DNA of 64,000 nt from Bradyrhizobium sp. CCBAU 53351. GTDB lineage: Bacteria; Pseudomonadota; Alphaproteobacteria; Rhizobiales; Xanthobacteraceae. Below the pieces are notes generated by a model. It was not told where the DNA came from and made no database searches. It was given only the letters and a program-made list of their open reading frames with translations. The stretch's first letter is position 1, and each line of letters opens with the position of its first letter. The stretch lies in assembly GCF_015291745.1 (NCBI RefSeq), contig NZ_CP030059.1:2941501-3005500 (forward strand). Reading direction: 5' to 3'. The translations under genes were made by a program, and so were the position numbers. Positions 45,575 to 54,786 of the stretch are shown piece after piece.

Positions 45575-45832
45575 ATGCGAAGGACGTCACTTGTTATGGC
45601 CGACAAGTTCCGAGACATCTTAGCTCGCGTCGGTGCTGTATTTCACGAGCAGCGCAAGATCGACGCGCGGCGCGCGTTGCAGCGCTATCACCATTTGCTG
45701 GCTCAGCCGGGCCAACCATTGCTCTTGAACGACGTCATTTCGGTCAGCAGGAAAGAGGATATTTCAGGAAATGCCCACGGATCTGATGCGCGCGGGCGCC
45801 CCGCCGGCCAGCCGGCCCTCGAGCGCGCGTAA
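45575..45832 (+). CDS. Small basic protein of unknown function
   Basis: This 85-residue protein begins MRRTSLVMADKFRDILARV, followed by a helical basic segment (RKIDARRALQRYHHLLAQP). GAGAGGAG lies about six bases upstream of the ATG, a strong ribosome site. Its final 62 bases overlap the next small gene in another frame, which casts doubt on where this protein really ends. No family recognised. Confidence 0.5.
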   Translation: MRRTSLVMADKFRDILARVGAVFHEQRKIDARRALQRYHHLLAQPGQPLLLNDVISVSRKEDISGNAHGSDARGRPAGQPALERA

Positions 45833-46004
45833 TTTCAACATCGTCGCGGTCGTTCTGACCGCGGCGCTCGTCGCTCTTCAACTGATCGGTCTCGCAATCC
45901 TGGAGCGGTCCCACGCCCACGCGATGCAAACGCCGTTTCCGCACGAGACGGCCGTCTGCTCCGAGGGCCTGGATGCCGAGGCTTCGCAGATTCCAACCGA
46001 CTGA
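45771..46004 (+). CDS. Small single-pass membrane protein
   Basis: This 77-residue protein has one membrane helix (FNIVAVVLTAALVALQLIGLAIL) after a Ser/Arg/Pro-rich start, and a short periplasmic tail with one Cys. AAGAGGA lies 11 bases upstream. It ends 14 bases before the TauE-type permease gene, so it may be an accessory in that transcript. The overlap with the preceding frame makes the start uncertain. Confidence 0.5.
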   Translation: MPTDLMRAGAPPASRPSSARNFNIVAVVLTAALVALQLIGLAILERSHAHAMQTPFPHETAVCSEGLDAEASQIPTD

Positions 46005-46018
46005 CCGGAGGACGGTCC

Positions 46019-46747
46019 GTGCCTGATATCACGACTCTGATTCTGCTGAGCGTTGCCGTATTCGCGGGGGCCTTCGTTTCGGGACTCTCCGGCTTCGCGT
46101 TTTCGGCGGTCGCCGGCGCGATCCTGCTGCGGGTGTTTCAGCCGCTCGAAGCCGTGCCGCTGATGATGGCGTGCAGCATCGGAGTGCAGGCGACCAATCT
46201 GTGGGCGCTCCGGCGCAACATCCGCTGGGAGGGCAGCCTGATGCTGATCGTCGGCGGATTGATTGGCGTTCCCATCGCAGTGTCGCTGCTGCAGTCTACG
46301 GACACGCATCTGCTCAGGCGCGGATTCGGCATCATCGTTTCGCTCTATGCCGCCTACATGCTGCTGCGGCCGACGCTGGTGACGGCCGGTGAGGCCGTCG
46401 GTCGGCACTGGGTCGCGCTGATCGGCTTCGGGGGAGGGCTGGTCGGTGGCCTCACGGCGATGCCCGGTGCGATCCCGACGATATGGTGCGACATGCGCGG
46501 CATGCCCAAGAGCGAGCAACGCGGCCTGGTGCAGCCGTTCATTGCGGCGATGCAGGTCTTTGCCATCGCGCTGCTGGTCGGGCACCAGGACCTGTCGTCA
46601 AAGGTCTTCGTCGATCTCGCCATCAGTCTGCCGGCGCTGTTTGCCGGCTCGGCGCTCGGCGTGATCGCCTTCCATCGCGTCAACGAGACGGTCTTTCGCA
46701 AGACTGTGCTCGTTCTGTTGCTGATATCGGGAGTTTCCCTGGTTTAG
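46019..46747 (+). CDS. TauE/SafE family anion permease
   Basis: This 242-residue membrane protein has about seven to eight helices and the two TauE half-motifs: AGAFVSGLSGFAFSAVAGAILL at the N-terminus, and LIGFGGGLVGGLTAMPGAIPTIWCDMRGMPKSEQR in the second half. The family exports sulfite, sulfoacetate or related organic anions. It starts with GTG, preceded by CGGAGGA. The stop overlaps the convergent RND pump gene by four bases. Confidence 0.9.
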   Translation: MPDITTLILLSVAVFAGAFVSGLSGFAFSAVAGAILLRVFQPLEAVPLMMACSIGVQATNLWALRRNIRWEGSLMLIVGGLIGVPIAVSLLQSTDTHLLRRGFGIIVSLYAAYMLLRPTLVTAGEAVGRHWVALIGFGGGLVGGLTAMPGAIPTIWCDMRGMPKSEQRGLVQPFIAAMQVFAIALLVGHQDLSSKVFVDLAISLPALFAGSALGVIAFHRVNETVFRKTVLVLLLISGVSLV

Positions 46748-49700
46748 TGACCCGCCGTCTGAACCGGCGCGGCGCTGATGTCGCTGCCGTGATGCACCAG
46801 CGGCTTGTTGCCGGTGATGGTCCGCAGCAGCACATAGAACACCGGGGTCAGGAACAGGCCGAACACGGTGACGCCGATCATGCCGGAGAACACGGCAACG
46901 CCCATGGCCCGCCGCATCTCCGAGCCGGCGCCGGTCGAGAGCACCAAGGGCAGCACGCCCATGATGAAGGCCATCGACGTCATCAGGATCGGGCGAAGCC
47001 GCAAGCGGCTCGCCTCGATCGCGGCCCGGATCGGCGTCCGCCCGGCGAATTCGAGCTCGCGCGCGAATTCGACGATCAGGATCGCGTTCTTGGCCGAGAG
47101 GCCCACGAGCACGATCAAGCCGATCTGGGTGAAGACGTTGTTGTCGCCCTTGGAGATCCACACGCCGAACATGGCAGCCAGAAGCCCCATCGGCACGATC
47201 ATGATGATCGAGAGCGGCAGCGTCAGGCTCTCATAGAGCGCGGCCAGCACCAGGAACACCAGGAGGATCGCCAGCGGAAACACCCAGAGGCCGGAATTGC
47301 CGGCGATGAACTCCTGATAGGTCAGGTCGGTCCATTCGAAGGCAAAGCCCTGCGGAAGCACTTCCGCCGCGATCCGCGTCGCGGCTTCCTGCGCCTGCCC
47401 CGAGGAGAAGCCGGGCGCAGCCGCCGCGTTGATGTCGGACGACAGGAATCCGTTGTAGCGGATCGCGCGCTCCGGCCCCGCGCTCTGGCGGATCTTGAGC
47501 AGGGCCGACAACGGCACCATGTCGCCCGAGGACGAGCGCACCTTCAACTGCCTGATGTCGTCGGCACGCGCGCGGAACGGCGCGTCAGCCTGCACGCGGA
47601 CGGAATAGGTGCGGCCGAATTTGTTGAAGTCGTTGACGTAATAGGAGCCGAGGTAGATCTGCAGCGTGTTGAAGACCTCCGTCACGGGCACGCCGAGCTG
47701 TAGTGCCTTGGTGCGGTCGATGTCGGCGAACAGCTGGGGCACGTTGACCTGGAAGCTCGAGAACACGCCGGCGATCTCCGGCGCCTTCTGCATCGCCGTC
47801 ATGAACGCCTTGGTCGCTTCGTTCAGCGCGTCGTAGCCGAGGCCGGCGCGGTCCTCGATCTGCAGCTTGAAGCCGCCGATGGTGCCGAGGCCGTTGACCG
47901 GCGGCGGCGGGAACATGGCGATGAAGGCTTCCTGGATGCCGGCATATTTCTTGTTCAGCTCGGCCGCGATGGCATTGCCGCTCAGGGCCGCATCCTTGCG
48001 CTCGTCGAACGGTTTGAGCGTCGAGAACACGATGCCGGCGTTAGACGAGTTGGTGAAGCCGGAGATCGACAGGCCGGGGAAGGCCACCGAGCTCTCGACA
48101 CCGGGCTGGGTCAGCGCGATGTCGCTCATTTTGCGGATCACCTCTTCGCTGCGGTCGAGAGTCGCGCCGTCGGGCAGGCGGGCGAAGCCGACGAGATATT
48201 GCTTGTCCTGGCCGGGCACGAAGCCGCTCGGCACCTGCTGGAACAACAGAGCTGTCAGTCCGACCAGCAGGACATAGAGGCCCATCACGGCGGCTTTGCC
48301 GGAGATCACCTTGGTGACGGTGCCGCTGTAATTCTCCGAGGAGCGTGTGAAGGCCTTGTTGAAGCCGCGGAAGAACCAGCCGAGGCCCTTCTCCATGATC
48401 AACGTCAGCCGGTCCTTCGGCTCGTTGTGGCCCTTGAGTAGCAGCGCCGACAGCGCTGGCGATAGCGTCAGCGAATTAACGGCGGAGATCACGGTCGAGA
48501 TCGCGATCGTCAGCGCGAACTGCTTGTAGAACTGCCCGGTGAGGCCGGAGATGAAGGCGAGCGGCACGAACACCGCGATCAGCACCATGGCGATGGCGAT
48601 GATCGGCCCCGAGACCTCGCGCATCGCCTGATAGGTGGCATCGCGCGGCGAAAGCCCGGCCTCGATGTTGCGCTCGACATTCTCGACCACGACGATGGCG
48701 TCGTCGACGACGATGCCGATCGCGAGCACGAGGCCGAACAGGCTGAGCGCGTTGATGGAGAAGCCGAACACATGCATCACGGCAAATGTGCCAACGATCG
48801 ACACCGGCACAGCCAGCAGCGGGATGATCGAGGCGCGCCAGGTCTGCAGGAACAGGATCACGACCAGCACCACCAGCGCGATCGCTTCCAGCAGCGTGTG
48901 GATCACCGCTTCGATCGACGAGCGCACGAACTGCGTGGGGTCGTAGACGATCTGGTAGGACACGCCCTCGGGCATGTTCTTCTTGATCTCGGCCATGGTG
49001 GCGCGGACGTTGTCGGAGATCTGCAGCGCGTTGGAGCCGGGCGCCTGGAAGATCGGGATCGCCACTGCCTGCTTGTTGTCGAGCAGCGAGCGCAGCCCGT
49101 ATTCGGAGGCCCCGAGCTCGATGCGCGCGACATCTCGCAGCCGTACGACTTCGCCGCGTGTGCCGGTCTTGACCACGATGTCCCCGAACTGGTCCTCGTT
49201 GGCGAGCCGGCCTTCCGCGTTGACGGAGAGCTGGAGATCGATGCCCTTCACGTTCGGGGAGGAGCCGACCACGCCGGCGGCGGCCTCGACGTTCTGCGCC
49301 TGGATCGCCCTCACGATATCGCTCGCGGTCAGCCCGTGCTCGGCGGCCTTTTGCGGATCGACCCAGACCCGCATCGAATAGTCGCCGGCGCCATAGAGCT
49401 GGACGTCGCCGACGCCGTCGATCCGGGCGAGCCGGTCCTTGACATTGAGCACGGCGTAGTTGCGCAAATACGTCATGTCGTAGCGGCCGTTGGGCGACAA
49501 GAGATGCACGACCATGGTGAGGTCGGGCGACGACTTCTTGGTGATGATGCCGAGCTGGCGCACCACTGCCGGCAGGCGCGGTTCGGCCTGCTGCACGCGG
49601 TTCTGCACCAGCTGCGTCGCCTTGTCGGGGTCGGTACCGAGGCGGAACGTCACCGTCAGCGTCATCGCGCCGTCGGTGGTCGCCTGGCTCGACATGTACA

Positions 49701-49932
49701 GCATGTTCTCGACGCCGTTGATCTGCTCCTCGATCGGCGTCGCCACCGTTTCCGCGATCACCTTGGGGTTGGCGCCGGGATAGGTCGCGCGCACCACGAC
49801 GGAGGGCGGCACGACATCGGGATATTCCGAGATCGGCATCGCGAACAGCGAAATCAGGCCGGCAAGGAAGATCACGACCGACAGAACCCCGGCGAAGATC
49901 GGACGATCGATGAAGAATTTTGAGAGATTCAT
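46744..49932 (-). CDS. RND multidrug efflux pump, inner-membrane component (HAE1 family)
   Basis: This 1062-residue proton antiporter is of the AcrB/MexF type. MNLSKFFIDRPIFAGVLSVVI opens the first helix, YPGANPKVIAETVATPIEEQINGVENMLYMSSQ is the family porter motif, and the proton-relay Asp pair lies in AIGIVVDDAIVVVENVERN of TM4. It pumps amphiphilic compounds from periplasm and membrane to the outside with an adaptor and an outer-membrane channel. The adaptor gene lies upstream; no TolC-like gene is adjacent, so a shared channel is assumed. The start at 49932 fits the family N-terminus. Confidence 0.96.
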   Translation of the reverse strand: MNLSKFFIDRPIFAGVLSVVIFLAGLISLFAMPISEYPDVVPPSVVVRATYPGANPKVIAETVATPIEEQINGVENMLYMSSQATTDGAMTLTVTFRLGTDPDKATQLVQNRVQQAEPRLPAVVRQLGIITKKSSPDLTMVVHLLSPNGRYDMTYLRNYAVLNVKDRLARIDGVGDVQLYGAGDYSMRVWVDPQKAAEHGLTASDIVRAIQAQNVEAAAGVVGSSPNVKGIDLQLSVNAEGRLANEDQFGDIVVKTGTRGEVVRLRDVARIELGASEYGLRSLLDNKQAVAIPIFQAPGSNALQISDNVRATMAEIKKNMPEGVSYQIVYDPTQFVRSSIEAVIHTLLEAIALVVLVVILFLQTWRASIIPLLAVPVSIVGTFAVMHVFGFSINALSLFGLVLAIGIVVDDAIVVVENVERNIEAGLSPRDATYQAMREVSGPIIAIAMVLIAVFVPLAFISGLTGQFYKQFALTIAISTVISAVNSLTLSPALSALLLKGHNEPKDRLTLIMEKGLGWFFRGFNKAFTRSSENYSGTVTKVISGKAAVMGLYVLLVGLTALLFQQVPSGFVPGQDKQYLVGFARLPDGATLDRSEEVIRKMSDIALTQPGVESSVAFPGLSISGFTNSSNAGIVFSTLKPFDERKDAALSGNAIAAELNKKYAGIQEAFIAMFPPPPVNGLGTIGGFKLQIEDRAGLGYDALNEATKAFMTAMQKAPEIAGVFSSFQVNVPQLFADIDRTKALQLGVPVTEVFNTLQIYLGSYYVNDFNKFGRTYSVRVQADAPFRARADDIRQLKVRSSSGDMVPLSALLKIRQSAGPERAIRYNGFLSSDINAAAAPGFSSGQAQEAATRIAAEVLPQGFAFEWTDLTYQEFIAGNSGLWVFPLAILLVFLVLAALYESLTLPLSIIMIVPMGLLAAMFGVWISKGDNNVFTQIGLIVLVGLSAKNAILIVEFARELEFAGRTPIRAAIEASRLRLRPILMTSMAFIMGVLPLVLSTGAGSEMRRAMGVAVFSGMIGVTVFGLFLTPVFYVLLRTITGNKPLVHHGSDISAAPVQTAGH

Positions 49933-49980
49933 GGCCTTGCCCCTGGGCAATATCGTGCGGTTCTCCGGCAACTCCCCCGC

Positions 49981-50105
49981 CATTCCGGGGCGCGTAGCAC
50001 GCGCGACCCGGAATCCAGAGGTGAGGCGATCGGAGCTTTGTAATTTCTAGATTCTCGGGTGCGCAATTGCGCACCGTAGTTCGCGTTTGCGTGCGCCCCG
50101 GAATG
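49981..50105. repeat. Palindromic intergenic element with 13-bp terminal repeats
   Basis: The ends CATTCCGGGGCGC (49981-49993) and GCGCCCCGGAATG (50093-50105) are perfect inverted repeats. Inside is the 18-base palindrome GGTGCGCAATTGCGCACC (50058-50075). The 125-base unit sits between the efflux adaptor and pump genes. Similar ATTCCGGGGCGCG-type elements are, as I recall, common in Bradyrhizobium intergenic DNA. It can fold into a long hairpin in the shared mRNA. Confidence 0.78.
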
Positions 50106-50108
50106 ACG

Positions 50109-51350
50109 TCAGCGTTGCACCACGTCCTGGTTGCTGTGATTGGAAGCTTGCTGCCCCCGCGCACCCATCGCCGCCACCTCGGTCTTGAGCAGCGCACCAG
50201 GCCGCACGCGCTGCAGGCCGTTGACGACGATGCGATCACCGGGCTTCAGGCCCTCGGTGACGACGCGCAATCCGTTGACGGCGCCACCGAGCGTGATCGG
50301 CCGGTACACCGCGCGGCTGTCGTCGCCGACCGCCATCACGAACTTCTTGTCCTGGTCGGTGCCGATCGCGCGCTCGTCGATCATCACCAGCGTCTGCTGC
50401 TTCGGCTGGCCCATGCGCACGCGGGCGAACTGGCCGGGGATGAGACGCCCGTCGTCGTTCTGGAACACCGCGCGGACACGGATCGTGCCGCTCTGGCCGT
50501 TGACCTGGTTGTCGATGAGCTGGATATGGCCTTTCGCCGCCAGACCGCCGGAGGTCGTCATCTCCACCGGGATCTGGTCGAGCTTGCCGCGCTGGCCGGA
50601 GCTGTCCGCAATCGAATTCAGCGCGCGCAACACGATCTCTTCATCCGCATCGAACGAGGCGTAGATCGGATTGACCGAGACCAGCGAGGTCAGCACCGGG
50701 GAGGCGGTGCCCGCAGCGACGAGGTTGCCGACGGTGACCTCGATCTTGCCGACGCGGCCGTCCACGGGCGCGCGCACCTCGGTGTAGTCGAGATTGAGCT
50801 TTGCGGTCTGCAGCGTTGCCTCGGCCGCCTTCACGTTGGCGATCGCTTCGCGGTTGGCGTTCTCGCGCTGATCGAAATCGCGCCGCGTCACGACGGCGTT
50901 GCCGACGAGCTGCGCGCCGCGCTCGACCTCGCTGGTGGTGAACACCACGCGCGCCTTCGCCGCCTCGAGCTGGGCGTTGGCCTTGTCGACCTCGGCCGCG
51001 TAGGGCGCCGGATCGATCTTGAACAGGACATCGCCGGCCTTCACCAGCGCGCCCTCGGTGAAATTCGCCGACAAAATCGCACCGGCGACCCGCGGGCGCA
51101 GCTCGACCCGCTGGATTGCCTCGAGCCGACCGGAAAAATCGTCCCACAGCGCGGTCTGCTTGGGTTCGATCAGTGCGACCGTAACGGGGACGGCTTGCTC
51201 GGCCGCGGCTGCCGTTGCCGTCGCTTGGGCGGCGTGGAAGTAGTGGCCGGTCGCAATCGAGCCGGCGGCGGCGAGGGCGCCGACGATAGCGACACCGCCG
51301 AGAAGACGGCGAAAACGGCCGGCAGAAGATGTTTCTTGGGAGGGGGGCAT
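50109..51350 (-). CDS. RND efflux periplasmic adaptor (membrane fusion protein)
   Basis: The 413-residue adaptor has an N-terminal membrane anchor (FRRLLGGVAIVGALAAAGSIATG). A lipoyl half-motif is AGAILSANFTEGALVKAGDVLFKIDPAPYAAEVDKA, and an alpha-hairpin runs from about residue 135. The matching lipoyl half is LDYTEVRAPVDGRVGKIEVTVGN, followed by a beta-barrel domain. It links the RND pump to an outer-membrane channel. The pump gene follows after 176 bases that contain a palindromic repeat, which could lower downstream expression. Confidence 0.95.
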   Translation of the reverse strand: MPPSQETSSAGRFRRLLGGVAIVGALAAAGSIATGHYFHAAQATATAAAAEQAVPVTVALIEPKQTALWDDFSGRLEAIQRVELRPRVAGAILSANFTEGALVKAGDVLFKIDPAPYAAEVDKANAQLEAAKARVVFTTSEVERGAQLVGNAVVTRRDFDQRENANREAIANVKAAEATLQTAKLNLDYTEVRAPVDGRVGKIEVTVGNLVAAGTASPVLTSLVSVNPIYASFDADEEIVLRALNSIADSSGQRGKLDQIPVEMTTSGGLAAKGHIQLIDNQVNGQSGTIRVRAVFQNDDGRLIPGQFARVRMGQPKQQTLVMIDERAIGTDQDKKFVMAVGDDSRAVYRPITLGGAVNGLRVVTEGLKPGDRIVVNGLQRVRPGALLKTEVAAMGARGQQASNHSNQDVVQR

Positions 51351-51366
51351 TTGCGCGCTCCAGATA

Positions 51367-51382
51367 TGTAGTGTTCACTACA
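51367..51382. promoter_or_regulatory. Operator candidate for the efflux regulator, site 1
   Basis: TGTAGTG-TT-CACTACA is a perfect 7-bp inverted repeat located 17-32 bases upstream of the adaptor start codon, in the promoter shared with the divergent TetR gene. Binding there would block pump transcription. It is assigned to the neighbouring TetR protein by position. Confidence 0.6.
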
Positions 51383-51409
51383 GATGTGGAGCTGGATACC
51401 GCAGCGCAA

Positions 51410-51423
51410 GATACTTATGTATC
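51410..51423. promoter_or_regulatory. Operator candidate for the efflux regulator, site 2
   Basis: GATAC-TTAT-GTATC is a perfect 5-bp inverted repeat in the middle of the 199-base divergent region, 28 bases from site 1. TetR-type efflux repressors often bind such sequences. It may be the regulator's second site or part of a promoter. Confidence 0.4.
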
Positions 51424-51549
51424 AGTCGCTAAGAAAATTGTACGCCGATACCGCGACGATTGGAAGACATAAGAAAAAGAAAGTCAGAACAAATAGATAG
51501 GGACTGGCGTTAGACTCATAAGGCCCGCTGATTCCGAGGAGACTGGCAC

Positions 51550-52152
51550 ATGCGCATGGGACGCCCCCGCGAATTCGACGCCGAAACGGCGTTGGACCAG
51601 GCGATGGAAGTGTTTTGGCGCCATGGCTATGAGGGCGCCACGATCGCCCAGCTCACCGAGGCCATGGGCATCAACCCCCCGAGTCTCTATGCCTGCTTCG
51701 GCAACAAGGAAGGCCTGCTCAAGGCCGCCCTCGATCGCTACAGCAAATTGCGGGGCGCGTGGATGGACGAGGTGGTCGCGGCCCCCACCGCGCGCGCCGT
51801 CGCCGAGCGGATGCTGATGGGCATCGCCGACAAGCAGACCGATCCCGCCAATCCGCCCGGCTGCCTGCTCGTGCAAGGTGGCATCGCCTGCGGCACCGGG
51901 TCCGAGAACGTCCCCTTCGAGCTCGCCGCCCGGAGAGCCCAGAACGAAGACCAGCTGCGCGCTCGCTTCGTCCGCGCCAAGGCCGAAGGTGATCTCAAGG
52001 ACAGCGCCGATCCCGCGGCGCTCGCGCGCTATGTTTCGGCGGTGTCGGTCGGCATGGGCGTAATGGCGTCCTCTGGCGCCGATCGTGAAGCGCTGCGACA
52101 GGTCGCTGATGTCGCGGTGCAGGCGGTCGAGGCGCAGTCGGGGAACAGATAG
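51550..52152 (+). CDS. TetR family regulator of the divergent RND pump
   Basis: This 200-residue regulator starts MRMGRPREFDAETALDQAMEVFWRHGYEGATIAQLTEAMGI. The HTH recognition helix NPPSLYACFGNKEGLL is followed by a C-terminal domain containing GCLLVQGGIACGTGSENV, typical of the TetR_C subgroup that senses small organic compounds. Initiation may be at 51550 or at the next ATG, 51556; GAGGAG lies upstream. It is divergent from the efflux operon, the usual arrangement of a local repressor. Confidence 0.94.
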   Translation: MRMGRPREFDAETALDQAMEVFWRHGYEGATIAQLTEAMGINPPSLYACFGNKEGLLKAALDRYSKLRGAWMDEVVAAPTARAVAERMLMGIADKQTDPANPPGCLLVQGGIACGTGSENVPFELAARRAQNEDQLRARFVRAKAEGDLKDSADPAALARYVSAVSVGMGVMASSGADREALRQVADVAVQAVEAQSGNR

Positions 52153-52221
52153 GTCCTGGTCGTGTCTCGACGAGAATACTCGCGGCAAGCGGCGCGTTTG
52201 GGCGAGCCTTCCTCTTAATCC

Positions 52222-52786
52222 TTGGCCCGCTTTGCGATTGCCGCAGCCGGCCTCGGCAAACCGATCAGTCCGTCGGCCATGGAGGCCCTGATCAATCAAC
52301 CGGGATCGATCGCGGTCAGGACTGTCGCGAGTTCGGATTGGAAACGTTCCGAAAGACGTTCCGTTCTACACAGGCCCTGGTGTGGCTGAGGAGAAGAAGT
52401 TCGAAAACGTCGTCGTTCAGGGGATGGAGGATGGCTTCTTTGAAGGTAGACCCGCAATCCAGGAGTTTCAGTTCACGAAGGACCCCGATGGGAAACTGGA
52501 AGGCGTGATCGATGTCTTTGGCGATGGTTCACTGTTTGCGATCCTGACCCCCGGACATACGGCCGGCCACCTCTCCTATCTCGCCCGCACCCCAACGGGG
52601 CCGGTGCTGTTTACCGGCGATGCTTGCCATACCCGCTGGGGGTGGGAGCATGGTGTCGAGCCCGGAAGCTTCACCTTCGAACGGGAAAGCGAACGAAAGA
52701 GTCTGCTCCAACTGAAAGCCTTGAGTGAACGTCACCCCAACATGATCGTGAGGTTAGGTCATCAGCCTTGGGTCCGGCGGAGCTGA
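52222..52786 (+). pseudogene. Remnant of an MBL-fold hydrolase (lactonase-like)
   Basis: Two pieces of one gene remain in different frames. The first, about 52222-52338, reads LARFAIAAAGLGKPISPSA, then MEALINQPGS, and later TVASSDW, the usual N-terminus of an exported metallo-beta-lactamase-fold protein. The second, from about 52340 to 52786, reads NVPKDVPFYTGPG, then ILTPGHTAGHLSYLA and VLFTGDACHTRWGWEHGVEPGSF, the C-terminal half with its metal ligands. The central HxHxDH region is missing, so the product cannot be active. The family includes N-acyl-homoserine lactonases. Confidence 0.75.
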
Positions 52787-52869
52787 ATGTCCATGGCGCG
52801 TCGTGACATGTCGCGACCGCACGACTTGGTCGCGGCTGTCAACGCTGCCGGCCTCGATCATCGCGCAGA

Positions 52870-54365
52870 TTACTTTGCAGCCAGCCCCGGCGGCGCCACG
52901 AACCCGCCGAATTCGCGTTCGATCAGACCGGCGAGCGCGATCGTCGTGCGGTCCTCCAGATACGGCCCGATGATCTGGACGCCGATCGGCAGGCCCGACG
53001 GCGCGCGCTCGATCGGGATGGCGGTTGCAGGCAGTCCGCAGGTCGAAGCCGGGTCGGCCCAGATGAAGCAGGCATCGGCGTAGTTGTAGAACTTGCCGTC
53101 GATGTCGAGCTGCCGCGCGTCGAACGGCTCGGACTGGTCTTGCGGAAAGGCCGGCACGGCCGCGGCCGGATAGATTACCGCGTCGAACTCGCGGAAGAAC
53201 TGATGCCACTTCTGTTGCAGCTGTAACCGCGCCGCGTCGGCCGCGAGCCAGTCGCGGTGGCTCATGCCCCAGCCGCGGGCGCGCTCGGCCTGCAGGCTGC
53301 GGTCGTCTGGCGAAAGTGTCGCGGCAGCTGCTTGCGCTTCGGCGAGCGCGGCCGCCGTCAGGCGCGGACTTCTCGCTCCGTTCAACAGCCTCATGTAGAG
53401 CCGCGCGGACTCGGCGAGATCGGGCAGGGCCGCGCTTGAACGAGCAACGCGCGCGCCGGTTCGTTCGAGCCGCTCAGCCAATCGCCCGATGGCAGAACGC
53501 ACCGCATTGCCCGTCGGCATCAGTGGATGGGTATCGACCACGAGAATCCTGAAATCCTCGAGCTGATCGTGGCGCGCGGGAGGCAGTGCAAGCCGATAGC
53601 CAACCCCGTCACGCGTCTCATCGGGACCGGCAATCACGTCGAGCGACAGCGCGAGGTCGGAGGCGGTGCGCGCCATCGGCCCGACGACGGCGAGATCGCC
53701 TTGACCGGGAACGGGCGGCGCCGGCGGCAGACTATATCCGCGCAATGGGACGAGGCCGAGGCTCGGCTTGTGTCCGAACACGCCGCAAAAATGCGAAGGC
53801 ACCCGGATCGAGCCGCCGATATCCGAGCCGATCGAGAGCGGACCGAAGCCCGCCGCGAGCGCCGCGCCCGATCCGCCCGAGGAGCCGCCGGGCGAGCGGC
53901 CGAGGTCCCACGGATTGTTGGTCGTCCCGTAGATCTCGTTGTAGCTCTGGAAATCCCTGAGGCCGATCGGGATGTTGGTCTTGCCGATGATGATCGCGCC
54001 CGCCGCCTTCAGCCGCGAGACGATGAGAGCATCTTCCGCCGGCTTGTAATCCCTGAAATGCGGGAAGCCCCATGTCGTCGGCAGGCCGGCGACGTTGAAC
54101 GGCTCCTTCAAGGTCACGGGGATGCCGAGCAGCGGCAGCCGCTCGCCGCAAGCGCGGCATCGGCGGCGCGCGCAGCCGCTCTCGCGCGATCGAAATCGCG
54201 AACGATGATCGCGTTGATCTGTCCGTCCAGCGCCTCGATGCGCGCGATCGTGTGTTCGAGCAGTTCCGACGCAGATATCTTGCGCGTGTGCAGGGCGCTC
54301 AGCAATGTCCTGATCGAGCCGTAGCTCAAGTCGCCGGCATCTGCGTTCAATCCCTTTTGCACCAC
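52870..54365 (-). pseudogene. Amidase (amidase signature family) split by a frameshift
   Basis: The N-terminal part (54365 to about 54148) reads [21 protein letters not shown].. to ARAADAALA. The catalytic part continues in another frame from [19 protein letters not shown] to the end at 52870. The full triad region is intact: Lys in VTLKEPF and the serines in GGSSGGSGAAL and GSDIGGSIRVP. A single missing base, perhaps one G in a run near 54145-54150, restores a normal protein of about 498 residues. It would hydrolyse a carboxamide. Either a recent mutation or a sequencing error explains the break. Confidence 0.82.
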
Positions 54366-54786
54366 GCACTCCGTTGTATCGCAGCCATGGCACCGTCATC
54401 CGAATCGAGCGCCTTCCGATGCGGATAGGGCGCGGGGTGGTCGCCGTTGCTCATGCCTTCCGACAGGTTAATGGGGCGTCTCAACGGCGAATTGATCCTA
54501 GGCTGATGATGTAACCGTGCGCCTGTTTTGCCCGACGTGTCAAATCTGCGCGCTCGCCGACATCGAACTGTCCGCTCGCAAAATTCTTCAATGATTTGTA
54601 CTGTGCATGGGGTTGTTTTCGCACTTTTTGTTTTGGAGGCCGACGGCCGGGGCTCAGCCGGCAGCTCCTAAGAGTTTCTACACACAGTTCTGGCACGTTC
54701 CGCGCGTCAATGTCCGCAACCCGCATCGTCGCCTCTCATTGCGCGCACGAAAAGACGGGCCCGCGGGAATCGAGGGGGCGTAATTC
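54366..54786. other. Intergenic stretch with a probable dispersed-repeat remnant
   Basis: These 421 bases have no credible gene. The part from 54521 to about 54640 contains GTTTTGCCCGACGTGTCAAA and GTGCATGGGGTTGTTTTCGC. I associate these strings with a dispersed, AT-richer intergenic element of Bradyrhizobium and Rhodopseudomonas. The start of the MFS gene's leader occupies the right end (GAGGGGGCG before its ATG). Confidence 0.4.

Noticed and set aside
48476..50239. 587-codon minus-strand frame overlapping the RND pump and adaptor genes
   Set aside because: It is in a different frame from the pump, Arg-rich, and shows only scrambled pump codons.
54481..54726. 81-codon minus-strand frame in the gap before the MFS gene
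   Set aside because: It covers a probable dispersed repeat, has no ribosome site and no family resemblance.
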